Positions 52,809-61,731 of a DNA stretch of 64,000 nucleotides are shown here, piece after piece. The stretch is from Psychrobacillus sp048572895. Lineage in GTDB: Bacteria; Bacillota; Bacilli; Bacillales_A; Planococcaceae. Made by a program: the position numbers and the translations under genes. Numbering within the stretch: the stretch's first letter is position 1; every line of letters starts with the position of its first letter. Where the stretch lies: positions 1,116,001 to 1,180,000 of the forward strand of contig NZ_CP183878.1 in the NCBI RefSeq assembly GCF_048572895.1. The letters run 5' to 3'. The notes under the pieces were generated by a model. That model made no database searches. It was not told where the DNA came from and saw nothing but the letters and a program-made list of their open reading frames with translations.

Positions 52809-52943
52809 AGCCCATAAAACTGTGCAAATAGCCCATAAATGACCTGCGGAATACTTACAAATCATTGGATAGCCCATAAAATTGCTTAAATAGCGCATAA
52901 GATCCACTTGATAGCTCATAAAGTTGTTTTTAAAGCCCATAAA
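52809..52943 (+). repeat. 21-bp-period AGCCCATAAA array, copy 2
   Basis: Cores start at 52809 (AGCCCATAAA), 52830 (same), about 52851 (degenerate ATACTTACAA), 52871 (AGCCCATAAA), 52892 (AGCGCATAAG), 52913 (AGCTCATAAA) and 52934 (AGCCCATAAA). The period is 21, 21, 20, 21, 21, 21; the 11 bases between cores differ. Like the array before lspA it has seven units, lies just after a terminator and before the next gene's promoter. It occupies most of the gap of about 280 bases before the sdaAB promoter. Confidence 0.88.
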
Positions 52944-52985
52944 ACCCACTATTGAGCATTGCTTCACTAGACAATAGACAATACT

Positions 52986-53014
52986 TTGTTTATTTTGGAT
53001 TTTGAGTGTAAAAT
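52986..53014 (+). promoter_or_regulatory. Predicted SigA promoter of sdaAB-sdaAA-recG
   Basis: TTGTTT (52986-52991), a 17-base spacer and TAAAAT (53009-53014), starting about 43 bases after the last unit of the repeat array. Confidence 0.55.
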
Positions 53015-53047
53015 GGGAGTACAAAACATCTTATGGAGGTTTAATCA

Positions 53048-53710
53048 GTGAAATTTAAATCTGTTTTTGATATTATCGGACCAGTAATGATTGGTCCATC
53101 CTCCTCTCATACTGCTGGAGCGGCTCGTATTGGAAGAGTGGCCAGAGACTTATTTGGAAAACAGCCTACTTGGGCTAAAATACATTTATATGGATCTTTT
53201 GCAGAAACATATAAAGGACACGGAACAGACATAGCAATTATTGGTGGATTGCTAGATTACGATACATTTGATGAACGTATAAAGACAGCGTTTGAGGATG
53301 CAGAAAAAGCAGGGTTAACATATGAATTTATTCCTGAAACCGCACATACGGAGCACCCTAATACCGCTCGGATCGTCATTGGTGACGAAAGCCGAGAAAT
53401 GTCTATGGTCGGAATTTCAATTGGTGGAGGAAAGACAGAAATTACGGAGTTAAATGGTTTTCCGCTACGTCTTTCTGGAGATATGGCTGCTATTTTAGTA
53501 GTTCATGAGGATCGTTCGGGTTGTATTGCAAATGTGTCAAACTGTTTAGCAAAATATGATATCAATATTGGGCATATGGAAGTATCACGTAAAGAAAAAG
53601 GTAATATGGCATTAATGGTTATTGAAGTCGATCAAAATGTGAATGCACAAATATTAAAAGAAATTGGCGATTTACCTAACATTACGCAAGTAACAAGAAT
53701 CGCCGATTAA
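53048..53710 (+). CDS. sdaAB: L-serine dehydratase, beta subunit
   Basis: A 220-residue subunit with the motif GPVMIGPSSSHTAGAARIGR and a C-terminal ACT domain (ILVVHEDRSGCIANVSNCLA), which probably senses an amino acid. With SdaAA it deaminates serine to pyruvate. It starts with GTG, 9 bases after GGAGG. Gene order yloV-sdaAB-sdaAA-recG is as in B. subtilis. Confidence 0.95.
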   Translation: MKFKSVFDIIGPVMIGPSSSHTAGAARIGRVARDLFGKQPTWAKIHLYGSFAETYKGHGTDIAIIGGLLDYDTFDERIKTAFEDAEKAGLTYEFIPETAHTEHPNTARIVIGDESREMSMVGISIGGGKTEITELNGFPLRLSGDMAAILVVHEDRSGCIANVSNCLAKYDINIGHMEVSRKEKGNMALMVIEVDQNVNAQILKEIGDLPNITQVTRIAD

Positions 53711-53722
53711 GGGGGAATACAA

Positions 53723-54622
53723 ATGGAAGTTCTATTTCGTAATGTTCGTGAATTAGTGGAGCGAGCAACTCAGGAAAATAAACTTATCTCCGAAATAATG
53801 ATAGAACAAGAAATAATGATTACAGATCGTTCTAGAGAAGAAATAATGGCACAGATGGATCGTAATTTAACTGTCATGGAAGAGGCTGTAGAAAAAGGAT
53901 TACGAGGCGTTCATTCTACTTCAGGCTTAACTGGTGGAGACGCTGTTCTTTTACAAAACTATCTTAAAAAAGGGAATACGTTAACTGGAGAACTTATGTT
54001 AGATGCAGTAAGTAAGGCAGTTGCGACGAACGAAGTTAATGCTGCCATGGGCACAATTTGTGCAACTCCAACAGCAGGTTCGGCAGGAGTAGTTCCCGGT
54101 ACTTTATTTGCGGTAAAAAACAAATTGAATCCTACAAGAGAACAAATGATACGTTATTTGTTTACATCTGGGGCTTTTGGATTTGTAGTTGCAAATAATG
54201 CTTCTATTTCAGGAGCAGCGGGTGGTTGTCAAGCAGAGGTTGGATCTGCCTCTGGAATGGCTGCTGCAGCAATCGTGGAAATGGCGGGAGGGTCTCCTGC
54301 TCAATGTGCTGAAGCTTTTGCAATTACCTTAAAAAACATGCTTGGTTTAGTTTGTGACCCTGTAGCTGGGCTAGTAGAAGTACCTTGCGTGAAAAGAAAT
54401 GCAATGGGGGCTTCCAATTCTTTAGTGGCAGCAGATATGGCACTTGCAGGAGTGACGAGTCGAATTCCTTGTGATGAAGTAATTGATGCTATGTATAAAA
54501 TTGGTCAGACAATGCCATCATCCTTAAGAGAAACAGGTCAGGGTGGTCTTGCAGCAACTCCTACTGGTAAGTGGTTAGAAGCTAAAATTTTTGGTGGAGC
54601 AGTAGTGGGAAGTGGAAACTAG
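53723..54622 (+). CDS. sdaAA: L-serine dehydratase, alpha subunit
   Basis: A 299-residue [4Fe-4S] subunit. The conserved block GGCQAEVGSASGMAAAA and cysteine positions in LVCDPVAGLVEVPCVKRN fit the iron-sulfur site. GTICATPTAGSAGVVPG is also typical. Starts 12 bases after sdaAB and overlaps recG by 11 bases. Confidence 0.95.
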   Translation: MEVLFRNVRELVERATQENKLISEIMIEQEIMITDRSREEIMAQMDRNLTVMEEAVEKGLRGVHSTSGLTGGDAVLLQNYLKKGNTLTGELMLDAVSKAVATNEVNAAMGTICATPTAGSAGVVPGTLFAVKNKLNPTREQMIRYLFTSGAFGFVVANNASISGAAGGCQAEVGSASGMAAAAIVEMAGGSPAQCAEAFAITLKNMLGLVCDPVAGLVEVPCVKRNAMGASNSLVAADMALAGVTSRIPCDEVIDAMYKIGQTMPSSLRETGQGGLAATPTGKWLEAKIFGGAVVGSGN

Positions 54623-56660
54623 TAAATGTGAATTAGTTACTTCCTTAAAAGGAGTGGGAAGTGGGACAGCTAACGCATTACAGGACCTTGGTATTGTTAC
54701 ATTAGAGGATTTAGTTATGACATTCCCATATAGACATGAAGATTTTCGGCTAAAAAACTTAGCAGAAACAGCACATAATGAACGTGTCACAGTAGAAGGT
54801 AGGGTCGAAAGTGAGCCTTCACTTCTTTTTTTAGGGAAGAACAAATCCAGAATGCAAGTTCGTATACTGGCAGGACAGCATTTAATCAAAGCAGTATTTT
54901 TCAACCAAGGTTATTTAAAAGACAAGATTATTCCTGGTTCTATCGTTACAGTGTCAGGTAAATGGGATCGAGGCAGACAGGTCATCAATGTCTCCACTTT
55001 TTCAATTGGTCCAAAAACAGACTTACAGGATTTTGAACCCGTTTATTCACTAAAAGGTTCGATCAATCAAAAAACATTTCGCAAATTTATGAGACAGGCT
55101 TTGGATCAAATGAAGGAATCCCTGGTAGATCCATTACCTGCTTCAATTCGAGTGCCATATCGTTTACCAGGTATATCTGATGCTCTAGAAGGTATTCATT
55201 TTCCACAAGACGCGGAGCATTCCAAAGACGCTAGAAGACGCTTTGTCTATGAGGAATTACTCGTTTTTCAACTAAAAATGCAAGCTATTAAAAAGGTTCG
55301 AAAAGAACAAAACGTTGGAAATGGGATTGCCTTTCATAATGATTTAGTTAAAAAGCTAATCGAAACCTTACCATATGAACTGACAAATGCTCAAAAAAGA
55401 GTAGTCAATGAAATATGTCGTGACTTACGTGAGCCTCATCGTATGAATCGTCTTCTGCAGGGAGATGTTGGTTCCGGGAAAACTATAGTTGCCGCAATTT
55501 GCTTATATGCCGTGATTACAGCTGGGTATCAAGGAGCACTAATGGCCCCTACAGAAATATTGGCTGAACAGCATGCTAGTTCGCTTGATGAGTGGTTAGC
55601 CCCAATAGGTGTCAGAATTGCTTTGTTAACAGGTTCTACAAAAGCAAAAGCAAGAAGAGCCGTATTAGAAAATATAGAAGCTGGGACTATAGATCTTTTG
55701 ATCGGAACACATGCATTAATCCAACCAGATGTAGCATTTAAAAAGCTTGGTCTTGTTATTACAGATGAGCAACATCGATTTGGAGTAGAACAACGGAGAG
55801 TACTAAAAGATAAAGGGGAAAATCCAGACGTCCTATTTATGACCGCTACTCCTATCCCTCGTACTTTAGCAATCACCGCATTTGGTGAAATGGATGTTTC
55901 CATTATTGATGAAATGCCTGCTGGTCGTAAGAAAATTGAAACCCATTGGATGAAACCTGATCAGCTTCATAAATTGATAGCTCGATTAAAAAATGAACTG
56001 GCCACTGGAAGGCAAGCTTATATAATTTGCCCTTTAATCGAGGAGTCTGAAAAGCTCGATGTGCAAAATGCAGTAGATGTGTATAATATGATGGCAGATG
56101 AACTGAAAGGTAACTCTACAGTTGGTTTAATGCATGGGCGCCTCCATTCGGATGAGAAAGAACAAGTAATGAGAGATTTCTCAGAAGGAAACATACAAGT
56201 TTTAGTCTCCACTACAGTTGTAGAGGTTGGGGTGAATGTTCCGAATGCAACATTTATGATTATTTTCGATGCAGAACGTTTTGGTTTAGCTCAGCTACAT
56301 CAATTACGTGGTCGAGTTGGTCGTGGAGAGCATCAATCGTTTTGTATATTACTAGCTGATCCGAAATCCGAAGAAGGAAAAGAGCGTATGATTTCCATGA
56401 CCGAGACAAATGATGGATTTATTTTGGCGGAAAAAGATTTAGAGCTTCGAGGTCCAGGCGACTTTTTTGGAAAGAAACAAAGTGGACTACCAGAATTTAA
56501 AGTAGCGGATCTTGTTCATGATTATCGGGCTCTCAATACTGCCAAAGTTGATGCTGAAAGGTTATTAGACTCTAAAGAATTTTGGGATTCCAACGAACTA
56601 GCCGGACTTCGGCAGATACTTATAAATTCAAAAGCTATGGATGGGGAACGAATTGATTAA
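54612..56660 (+). CDS. recG: ATP-dependent DNA helicase RecG
   Basis: A 682-residue helicase that regresses stalled forks and processes Holliday junctions. The N-terminal wedge/OB domain (residues 60-150) begins the protein; helicase motifs are LLQGDVGSGKTIVA (Walker A), DEQHRFGVEQR (DEQH form of DEAD box), TATPIPRTLA, and LRGRVGRGEHQSF (motif VI). The start is GTG 54612, with only a weak ribosome site inside the sdaAA end, so translation is probably coupled. Confidence 0.95.
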   Translation: METSKCELVTSLKGVGSGTANALQDLGIVTLEDLVMTFPYRHEDFRLKNLAETAHNERVTVEGRVESEPSLLFLGKNKSRMQVRILAGQHLIKAVFFNQGYLKDKIIPGSIVTVSGKWDRGRQVINVSTFSIGPKTDLQDFEPVYSLKGSINQKTFRKFMRQALDQMKESLVDPLPASIRVPYRLPGISDALEGIHFPQDAEHSKDARRRFVYEELLVFQLKMQAIKKVRKEQNVGNGIAFHNDLVKKLIETLPYELTNAQKRVVNEICRDLREPHRMNRLLQGDVGSGKTIVAAICLYAVITAGYQGALMAPTEILAEQHASSLDEWLAPIGVRIALLTGSTKAKARRAVLENIEAGTIDLLIGTHALIQPDVAFKKLGLVITDEQHRFGVEQRRVLKDKGENPDVLFMTATPIPRTLAITAFGEMDVSIIDEMPAGRKKIETHWMKPDQLHKLIARLKNELATGRQAYIICPLIEESEKLDVQNAVDVYNMMADELKGNSTVGLMHGRLHSDEKEQVMRDFSEGNIQVLVSTTVVEVGVNVPNATFMIIFDAERFGLAQLHQLRGRVGRGEHQSFCILLADPKSEEGKERMISMTETNDGFILAEKDLELRGPGDFFGKKQSGLPEFKVADLVHDYRALNTAKVDAERLLDSKEFWDSNELAGLRQILINSKAMDGERID

Positions 56661-56706
56661 AAAGAATGTAAGAATGATTTTGAATCAATTCTTGCATTCT
56701 TTTTTT
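56661..56706 (+). terminator. Terminator of recG
   Basis: A stem of about 14 bp, AAAGAATGTAAGAAT with ATTCTTGCATTCTTT (one G-T pair), loop of about 12 bases, then a long T run. Its 3' end overlaps the fapR -35 box. Confidence 0.88.
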
Positions 56707-56720
56707 AATATTTATATACT
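56692..56720 (+). promoter_or_regulatory. SigA promoter of the fapR-plsX-fabD-fabG operon
   Basis: TTGCAT (56692-56697), a 17-base spacer and TATACT (56715-56720). The start would fall near 56727, inside the FapR operator. Confidence 0.65.
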
Positions 56721-56724
56721 GATA

Positions 56725-56741
56725 TTAGTACCAAGTGCTAA
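56725..56741 (+). promoter_or_regulatory. FapR operator
   Basis: TTAGTACCAAGTGCTAA, closely resembling the FapR binding sites of B. subtilis fatty-acid genes (TTAGTACC half followed by a degenerate inverted half). It sits at the predicted start of transcription, so FapR would block initiation until malonyl-CoA releases it. Confidence 0.78.
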
Positions 56742-56756
56742 AATGGTGGTGAAGAA

Positions 56757-57323
56757 ATGAAATACTCCAAAAAAGACAGGCAGAAACTACTTTTAGAGAC
56801 GCTAGAGAAAAATCCGTTTATCACAGATGAAAACTTAGCTTCTACTTTTCACGTGAGTGTTCAAACTATTCGATTGGATAGAATGGAATTATCTATTCCG
56901 GAACTACGGGAACGTATTAAATCAGTAGCTGCTCATAGTTTTGAAGAAGAGGTGAAATCTCTTCCAATCGATGAAGTAATTGGAGAGATTATTGATATAG
57001 ATCTTGATAAGCAAGCCATTTCAATATTGGATATTACAAAGGATCATGTTTTTGCTCGAAATGGTATAGCAAGGGGACACCATTTATTTGCCCAAGCTAA
57101 TTCATTGGCTGTTGCGGTTATAAATGATGATCTAGCGCTTACTCGAAAGTCTAACCTTACATTTGTCAAACCTGTAAAAGCAGGTGATCGTGTAATTGCA
57201 AAAGCGGTTGTAACAAACAGTGATGCAAAAAAAAATAGTACGCTAATAGAAGTGACCAGCAAAGTTGAAAATGAAACGGTTTTCGTTGGTCAATTTAGCA
57301 TGTATAGAGTAACGATGTCATAA
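56757..57323 (+). CDS. fapR: FapR, transcriptional regulator of fatty acid synthesis
   Basis: A 188-residue repressor with an N-terminal helix-turn-helix (residues 5-55, FITDENLASTFHVSVQTIRL) and a C-terminal hot-dog domain that binds malonyl-CoA (FAQANSLAVAVINDDLALTR). It regulates its own operon through the operator just upstream. Always next to plsX in Bacilli. Confidence 0.96.
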   Translation: MKYSKKDRQKLLLETLEKNPFITDENLASTFHVSVQTIRLDRMELSIPELRERIKSVAAHSFEEEVKSLPIDEVIGEIIDIDLDKQAISILDITKDHVFARNGIARGHHLFAQANSLAVAVINDDLALTRKSNLTFVKPVKAGDRVIAKAVVTNSDAKKNSTLIEVTSKVENETVFVGQFSMYRVTMS

Positions 57324-57337
57324 AAAAGGTGATTAAA

Positions 57338-58333
57338 ATGAAAATTTCAATAGATGCAATGGGCGGCGACAATGCTCCTCACGAAATCGTAAAAGGTGTT
57401 TATGAGGCGTTAGAAGCGTTCGATGATATAGAAATTCAACTATACGGTGATGAGGAAAAGCTTGCTTCTTTAATTAAGCAACATGAACGTCTAACCGTTA
57501 TACATACAGATGAAGTAATTGAAGGAACGGATGAGCCCGTTCGTGCAATTAGAAGAAAGAAAAATTCCTCACTAGTTAAAATGGCAGAATCCGTGAAAAA
57601 TGGAGATTCTGATGCGTGTGTTTCAGCGGGGAATACGGGAGCTTTAATGGCTGCGGGATTATTTGTGGTTGGTCGTATCGATCAAGTAGATCGTCCTGCT
57701 TTAGCACCTACCTTACCTACACTCGATGGTAAAGGGTTTGTCATGCTGGATTTAGGCGCAAATGCTGATGCTAAACCAGAGCATTTAGAGCAGTTTGCAG
57801 TTATGGGTAGTATATACGCTGAGAAAGTTAGAGGTATTTCGAATCCTCGAGTGGGGTTGTTGAACATTGGTACAGAGGATATTAAAGGAAACGAGCTTAC
57901 GAAAGCGGCATTTCCCTTGTTAAAAAACGCACCAATTAATTTTGTAGGTAATGTGGAATCCCGAGATTTACTTACTGGAGTAGCAGACGTCGTTGTAACA
58001 GATGGTTTTACTGGTAATATGGTACTTAAAACGATTGAAGGTACAGCTTCGGGTATATTTACTTTATTGAAGCAAGCTTTTAATACATCTGCTAAAACGA
58101 AAATTTCAGCGCTGTTAGTAAAAAATGAACTTAAAGGTTTAAAAAATACACTAGATTACTCCGAGTATGGTGGAGCGGGATTATTCGGACTGAAGGCACC
58201 TGTTATTAAAGCGCATGGGTCGTCGAACGGCCGTGCAATTTATCATGCGATTAGACAGGCTCGAACAATGGTGGAGCATAATGTTGCAGACATCATTTCT
58301 ACTACATTACGAAAGGAATCATCTAATGACTAA
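57338..58333 (+). CDS. plsX: Phosphate acyltransferase PlsX
   Basis: A 331-residue enzyme making acyl-phosphate from acyl-ACP for phospholipid synthesis. Family motifs are MKISIDAMGGDNAPHEIVKG at the start, VSAGNTGALMAAGL, LDLGANADAKPEHL and YSEYGGAGLFGLK. The ATG at 57338 has AAAGGTG upstream; the GTG at 57329 is inside that site. Overlaps fabD by 8 bases. Confidence 0.96.
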   Translation: MKISIDAMGGDNAPHEIVKGVYEALEAFDDIEIQLYGDEEKLASLIKQHERLTVIHTDEVIEGTDEPVRAIRRKKNSSLVKMAESVKNGDSDACVSAGNTGALMAAGLFVVGRIDQVDRPALAPTLPTLDGKGFVMLDLGANADAKPEHLEQFAVMGSIYAEKVRGISNPRVGLLNIGTEDIKGNELTKAAFPLLKNAPINFVGNVESRDLLTGVADVVVTDGFTGNMVLKTIEGTASGIFTLLKQAFNTSAKTKISALLVKNELKGLKNTLDYSEYGGAGLFGLKAPVIKAHGSSNGRAIYHAIRQARTMVEHNVADIISTTLRKESSND

Positions 58334-59276
58334 AATTGCTTTTATATTCCCAGGACAAGGATCTCAATCTGTAGGGATGGGTCAACAATTAGTAGAGAAT
58401 AATGCAGATTGCCGTTCTTTTTATGAGCGGGCAAATGAAGTGTTAGGATTTTCTTTGAGTGACCTTATGTTAACTGGACCTGCTGAGGAACTTACGAAAA
58501 CTTATAATGCCCAGCCAGCACTGCTCACTACGAGCTCAATGGTTGCCCACAAACTAAAACAAGCTGGCATCATTCCGCATTTCACTGCGGGTCATAGTTT
58601 AGGTGAATATTCTGCCCTTGTTGCTTCAAATGTTTTAAGCTTTGAAGAAGCTGTTTTATTGGTTCATCAAAGAGGTTTGTATATGAACGAAGCAGTGCCT
58701 GCTGGAAAAGGGGCAATGGCTGCAATACTAGGATTAGGCAGAGACGAATTGTCAGCTGTCACAGCTGCTGTTTCAGCAACTGGTGAGACAGTTCAAATAG
58801 CTAACTTGAACTGTCCTGGGCAAATTGTTATTTCGGGAACTGCTGCTGGAGTAGAAGAGGCTTCTAGTAAAGCGAAAGAAGCTGGTGCTAAAAGAGCAAT
58901 TCCTCTAGTAGTTAGTGGGCCATTCCACTCCGAACTAATGAGACCTGCAGCTCAGCAACTAGATGCTGCTATTTCAGCGATCGAATTACAGAGAGCTTCA
59001 ATACCTGTAATTTCAAATGTAACTGCTGAACCGGTTACAGATGCTAGCAATATTAAAAATTTACTTGTTGAACAATTGTACTCGCCTGTTCGTTGGGAAG
59101 AGTCAATTCAACAGATGATAGATCAGGGAACGACTATTTTTGTGGAATGTGGTCCTGGAAAAGTATTAAGTGGATTAGTAAAAAAAATCGATCGATCTGT
59201 AACTACTTATTGTGTGTACGATGAAGTGACGTTACAGCAAGTTATTACAGAGTTAGGAGATGCGCAAAATGGGTAA
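58326..59276 (+). CDS. fabD: Malonyl-CoA:ACP transacylase
   Basis: A 316-residue enzyme loading malonyl onto ACP. The motifs are FPGQGSQSVGMG at the start, the nucleophilic Ser in GHSLGEYSALVA (about residue 91) and the catalytic His in SGPFHSELM. The ATG at 58326 is preceded by GAAAGGA; the in-frame start at 58215 lies inside plsX. Overlaps fabG by 8 bases. Confidence 0.96.
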   Translation: MTKIAFIFPGQGSQSVGMGQQLVENNADCRSFYERANEVLGFSLSDLMLTGPAEELTKTYNAQPALLTTSSMVAHKLKQAGIIPHFTAGHSLGEYSALVASNVLSFEEAVLLVHQRGLYMNEAVPAGKGAMAAILGLGRDELSAVTAAVSATGETVQIANLNCPGQIVISGTAAGVEEASSKAKEAGAKRAIPLVVSGPFHSELMRPAAQQLDAAISAIELQRASIPVISNVTAEPVTDASNIKNLLVEQLYSPVRWEESIQQMIDQGTTIFVECGPGKVLSGLVKKIDRSVTTYCVYDEVTLQQVITELGDAQNG

Positions 59277-60015
59277 ATTAGATGGGAAATCTGCAATTGT
59301 AACAGGTGCTTCTCGAGGAATTGGGAGAGATATCGCTCTATACCTAGCACAAGAAGGAGCAAAGGTTGCCGTCAATTACAGTGGTAGTAAAGATAGAGCA
59401 GACGCAGTTGTAGAAGAAATTAAGGCAACTGGTGGAGAGGCATTTGCTATTCAAGCGAATGTGGACAAAGCTGATGATGTTCAAAATCTAATAAGCTCAG
59501 TTTTAGAACAATTTGGTTCCATTGATATTTTAGTGAACAATGCAGGCATTACTCGCGATAATCTTCTAATGCGTATGAAGGAAACAGAGTGGGATGATGT
59601 GCTTAATACGAATTTAAAAGGTGTCTTTCTTTGTACAAAAGCTGTGACAAGACAAATGATGAAACAACGTGCTGGTCGAATTATTAATATCACCTCCATT
59701 GTCGGTGTATCTGGGAACGCAGGTCAGGCCAATTATGTCGCTGCTAAAGCAGGAGTTATTGGTTTAACCAAATCATCGGCTAAAGAATTGGCAAGTCGTA
59801 ATATTACGGTGAACTCGGTTGCACCAGGCTTTATAACAACAGACATGACAGATGCCCTTCCTGAGGATATAAGGTCTCAAATGCTTAGCCAAATCCCACT
59901 TGCTAAGTTTGGAAATCCAGAGGATATCGCAAAGGCAGTTGCATTTTTAGCCTCAGATGATGCAAATTATATAACTGGTCAAACGATTCATGTAAATGGC
60001 GGAATGTATATGTAA
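59269..60015 (+). CDS. fabG: 3-oxoacyl-[ACP] reductase
   Basis: A 248-residue classical SDR: TGASRGIGRDIAL (NADPH), NNAGITRDNLLMRM, Ser in ITSIVG and the catalytic YVAAKAGVIG. C-terminus is TGQTIHVNGGMYM. It reduces 3-oxoacyl-ACP in each elongation round. ATG at 59269 is 9 bases after AGGAG. The following 430 bases contain repeats rather than leading straight to acpP. Confidence 0.95.
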   Translation: MGKLDGKSAIVTGASRGIGRDIALYLAQEGAKVAVNYSGSKDRADAVVEEIKATGGEAFAIQANVDKADDVQNLISSVLEQFGSIDILVNNAGITRDNLLMRMKETEWDDVLNTNLKGVFLCTKAVTRQMMKQRAGRIINITSIVGVSGNAGQANYVAAKAGVIGLTKSSAKELASRNITVNSVAPGFITTDMTDALPEDIRSQMLSQIPLAKFGNPEDIAKAVAFLASDDANYITGQTIHVNGGMYM

Positions 60016-60039
60016 GGTTTTAATCTATTTTAAAGATTA

Positions 60040-60109
60040 AGTATAAAAAATGTAGCATGAATACTGAGTTTATAGAACTTTTAAGAATGAAAGATACTAC
60101 TGATTTCCG
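60040..60109 (+). repeat. Dispersed repeat C, copy 2, and composite element
   Basis: A 70-base segment like that at 33979-34048. It is followed by a CGAGGC/GCCTCG hairpin, by CCAACAGGATGTTGGTCA (reverse complement of a run in the hairpin cluster near 34390) and, at 60250-60290, by an inverted GGAAAAGCGTCC...AGCGGAA stretch. The whole element, about 60040-60300, is inserted between fabG and acpP. Confidence 0.7.
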
Positions 60110-60395
60110 CGGGCGAGGCCGAGCCTCGGGCCAACAGGATGTTGGTCATGAAGGAGTTGCCACATTTCACTACAATCAATTAAGTGAGTGGTACTCCACC
60201 TATAGATTGAGTATAGCCTCTTGCTAGTGACGAGAAGATTGAAGCCGTGCCCACGGAAAAGCGTCCGCTCGGAGCGGAAGGCAACGGCATATCTACTTTT
60301 CTGTTCTTCAAGGACCAGAAGTCTTTTTGCCCGTTATTTTAAAGCTGATTTCACTTGCAGAATTCAACAGTTTTATGTATAAATTTCAGTATCCC

Positions 60396-60424
60396 TTTCA
60401 TTAGGTAGTAGGATTTTGTATAAT
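60396..60424 (+). promoter_or_regulatory. Possible SigA promoter of acpP
   Basis: TTTCAT (60396-60401), 17 bases and a perfect TATAAT (60419-60424). The -35 box is weak. It would give acpP a short leader of about 15 bases and independence from the fab operon. Confidence 0.45.
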
Positions 60425-60445
60425 CATTGAGGGGAGGTGACAAAT

Positions 60446-60682
60446 GTGTCAACTGTTTTAGAACGCGTAACTAAAGTAATCATTGATCGTCTAGGAGTAG
60501 ATGAAAGCGAAATAAAATTAGAAGCATCTTTTCGTGAAGATTTAGGTGCTGATTCTCTAGATGTGGTAGAATTAGTAATGGAATTAGAAGATGAATTCGA
60601 TATGGAAATTTCAGATGAAGATGCTGAACAAATTTCAACTGTAGGTAGTGCAGTTAAGTATATTGAAAGCAAACAAGGTTAA
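60446..60682 (+). CDS. acpP: Acyl carrier protein
   Basis: A 78-residue acidic protein carrying acyl chains on a phosphopantetheine arm attached to the Ser of GADSLDVVELVMELEDEF. The GTG at 60446 (MSTVLERVTKVIIDRLG) has GGGGAGGTG upstream; the GTG at 60437 is part of that ribosome site. It normally follows fabG directly; here repeat DNA separates them, and a second repeat follows. Confidence 0.96.
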   Translation: MSTVLERVTKVIIDRLGVDESEIKLEASFREDLGADSLDVVELVMELEDEFDMEISDEDAEQISTVGSAVKYIESKQG

Positions 60683-60698
60683 GTTTTATTTAGCTGAA

Positions 60699-60820
60699 TT
60701 GTCCAGACGCCAGTGCCTAGCCCTTCGAGTTGCTTCAGGCTTTCGATAAAGGCAAAGAGCGCCTTTATGCGAAATCCTTCTAGCGCTTTTTAGGGCTAAC
60801 ATAGGCACTTGCGCTTTTCG
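60699..60820 (+). repeat. GCGCCT-type intergenic repeat (family D), copy 3
   Basis: A 122-base segment from TTGTCCAGACGCCAGTGCCT to GCACTTGCGCTTTT. Its reverse complement aligns with each unit at 50154-50398, and it matches 37104-37230 in the same orientation. It lies between acpP and its terminator. Confidence 0.8.
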
Positions 60821-60850
60821 GAAGAAAGCTACATAAAATCTAATAGAAGC

Positions 60851-60906
60851 AGAGACGTTCTACTTATTCCATGTGAATAGTACAGAACGTCTCTATTTCT
60901 TTTTGC
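60851..60906 (+). terminator. Terminator of acpP
   Basis: Stem AGAGACGTTCT (60851-60861) with AGAACGTCTCT (60884-60894) and an inner TATTC/GAATA pair, followed by a T-rich run. Confidence 0.85.
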
Positions 60907-60969
60907 ACATTAGTTTAGAAACGGGTAAACTTAGAAGGACATATGATAAGTGAGAAAGGCAGATAATTC

Positions 60970-61728
60970 ATGAAAGTAAATCATAAAAAAAATAATACAC
61001 GTAAGGCAGTTTTTTCAGAAACTGTAAAAGAACAATTTGAGCAGTTTCAGGAGCATTTTCAGATTAGGTTTCAAAACTCAATATTATTGTATCAAGCCTT
61101 TACCCATTCATCTTATGTGAATGAGCATCGACGGAAATTTTTTACCGATAACGAACGTTTAGAGTTCCTTGGAGACGCAGTATTGGAATTGTCTGTTTCT
61201 CAATATTTATTTCAACAGTATACAGGTATGAGTGAAGGAGAGTTAACTAAACTTCGAGCAGCGATCGTTTGTGAGCCTTCACTTGTCTTATTTGCAAATG
61301 AGTTAAACTTTGGCAAATATGTATTGCTAGGAAAAGGGGAGGAACTGACAGGAGGTCGTGAAAGACCGGCGCTTCTAGCAGACGTTTTTGAAGCTTTTAT
61401 CGGTGCATTATACTTAGATCAGGGATTAGAAACAGTTATAGAGTTTTTAGAAAAAGTTGTTTTCCCTAAAATTGAACTCGGTGCTTTTTCGCATGTGATG
61501 GATTATAAAAGTCAATTACAAGAAATTATTCAACAACAAAATAATGGTACATTAAGCTATGAAATTGTAGAGGAAAAAGGTCCGGCCCATAATCGTACTT
61601 TTGTTTCTCGGGTTATTTTAAACACTAAAGAATTGGGTATCGGAAATGGTCGTTCCAAAAAAGAGGCAGAACAACAAGCTGCAAGACTTGCTATACTCGC
61701 ATTAAAGGATTCAGAACAGGAGGAATAA
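60970..61728 (+). CDS. rnc: Ribonuclease III
   Basis: A 252-residue double-strand RNA endonuclease processing rRNA and mRNA. The catalytic signature is NERLEFLGDAVLEL (about residues 59-72), with a second acidic site in LLADVFEAFIGALYLDQG. The C-terminal dsRNA-binding domain (about 180-250) has YKSQLQEIIQQ and GNGRSKKEAEQQAA. Precedes smc as in B. subtilis. Confidence 0.96.
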   Translation: MKVNHKKNNTRKAVFSETVKEQFEQFQEHFQIRFQNSILLYQAFTHSSYVNEHRRKFFTDNERLEFLGDAVLELSVSQYLFQQYTGMSEGELTKLRAAIVCEPSLVLFANELNFGKYVLLGKGEELTGGRERPALLADVFEAFIGALYLDQGLETVIEFLEKVVFPKIELGAFSHVMDYKSQLQEIIQQQNNGTLSYEIVEEKGPAHNRTFVSRVILNTKELGIGNGRSKKEAEQQAARLAILALKDSEQEE

Positions 61729-61731
61729 TCA

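Noticed and set aside
52791..53024. Minus-strand open frame across the 21-bp array, reading as a seven-residue repeat
   Set aside because: A 21-base period keeps any frame open and makes heptads automatically. There is no ribosome site, and the first array, with 20/21-base steps, has no such frame.
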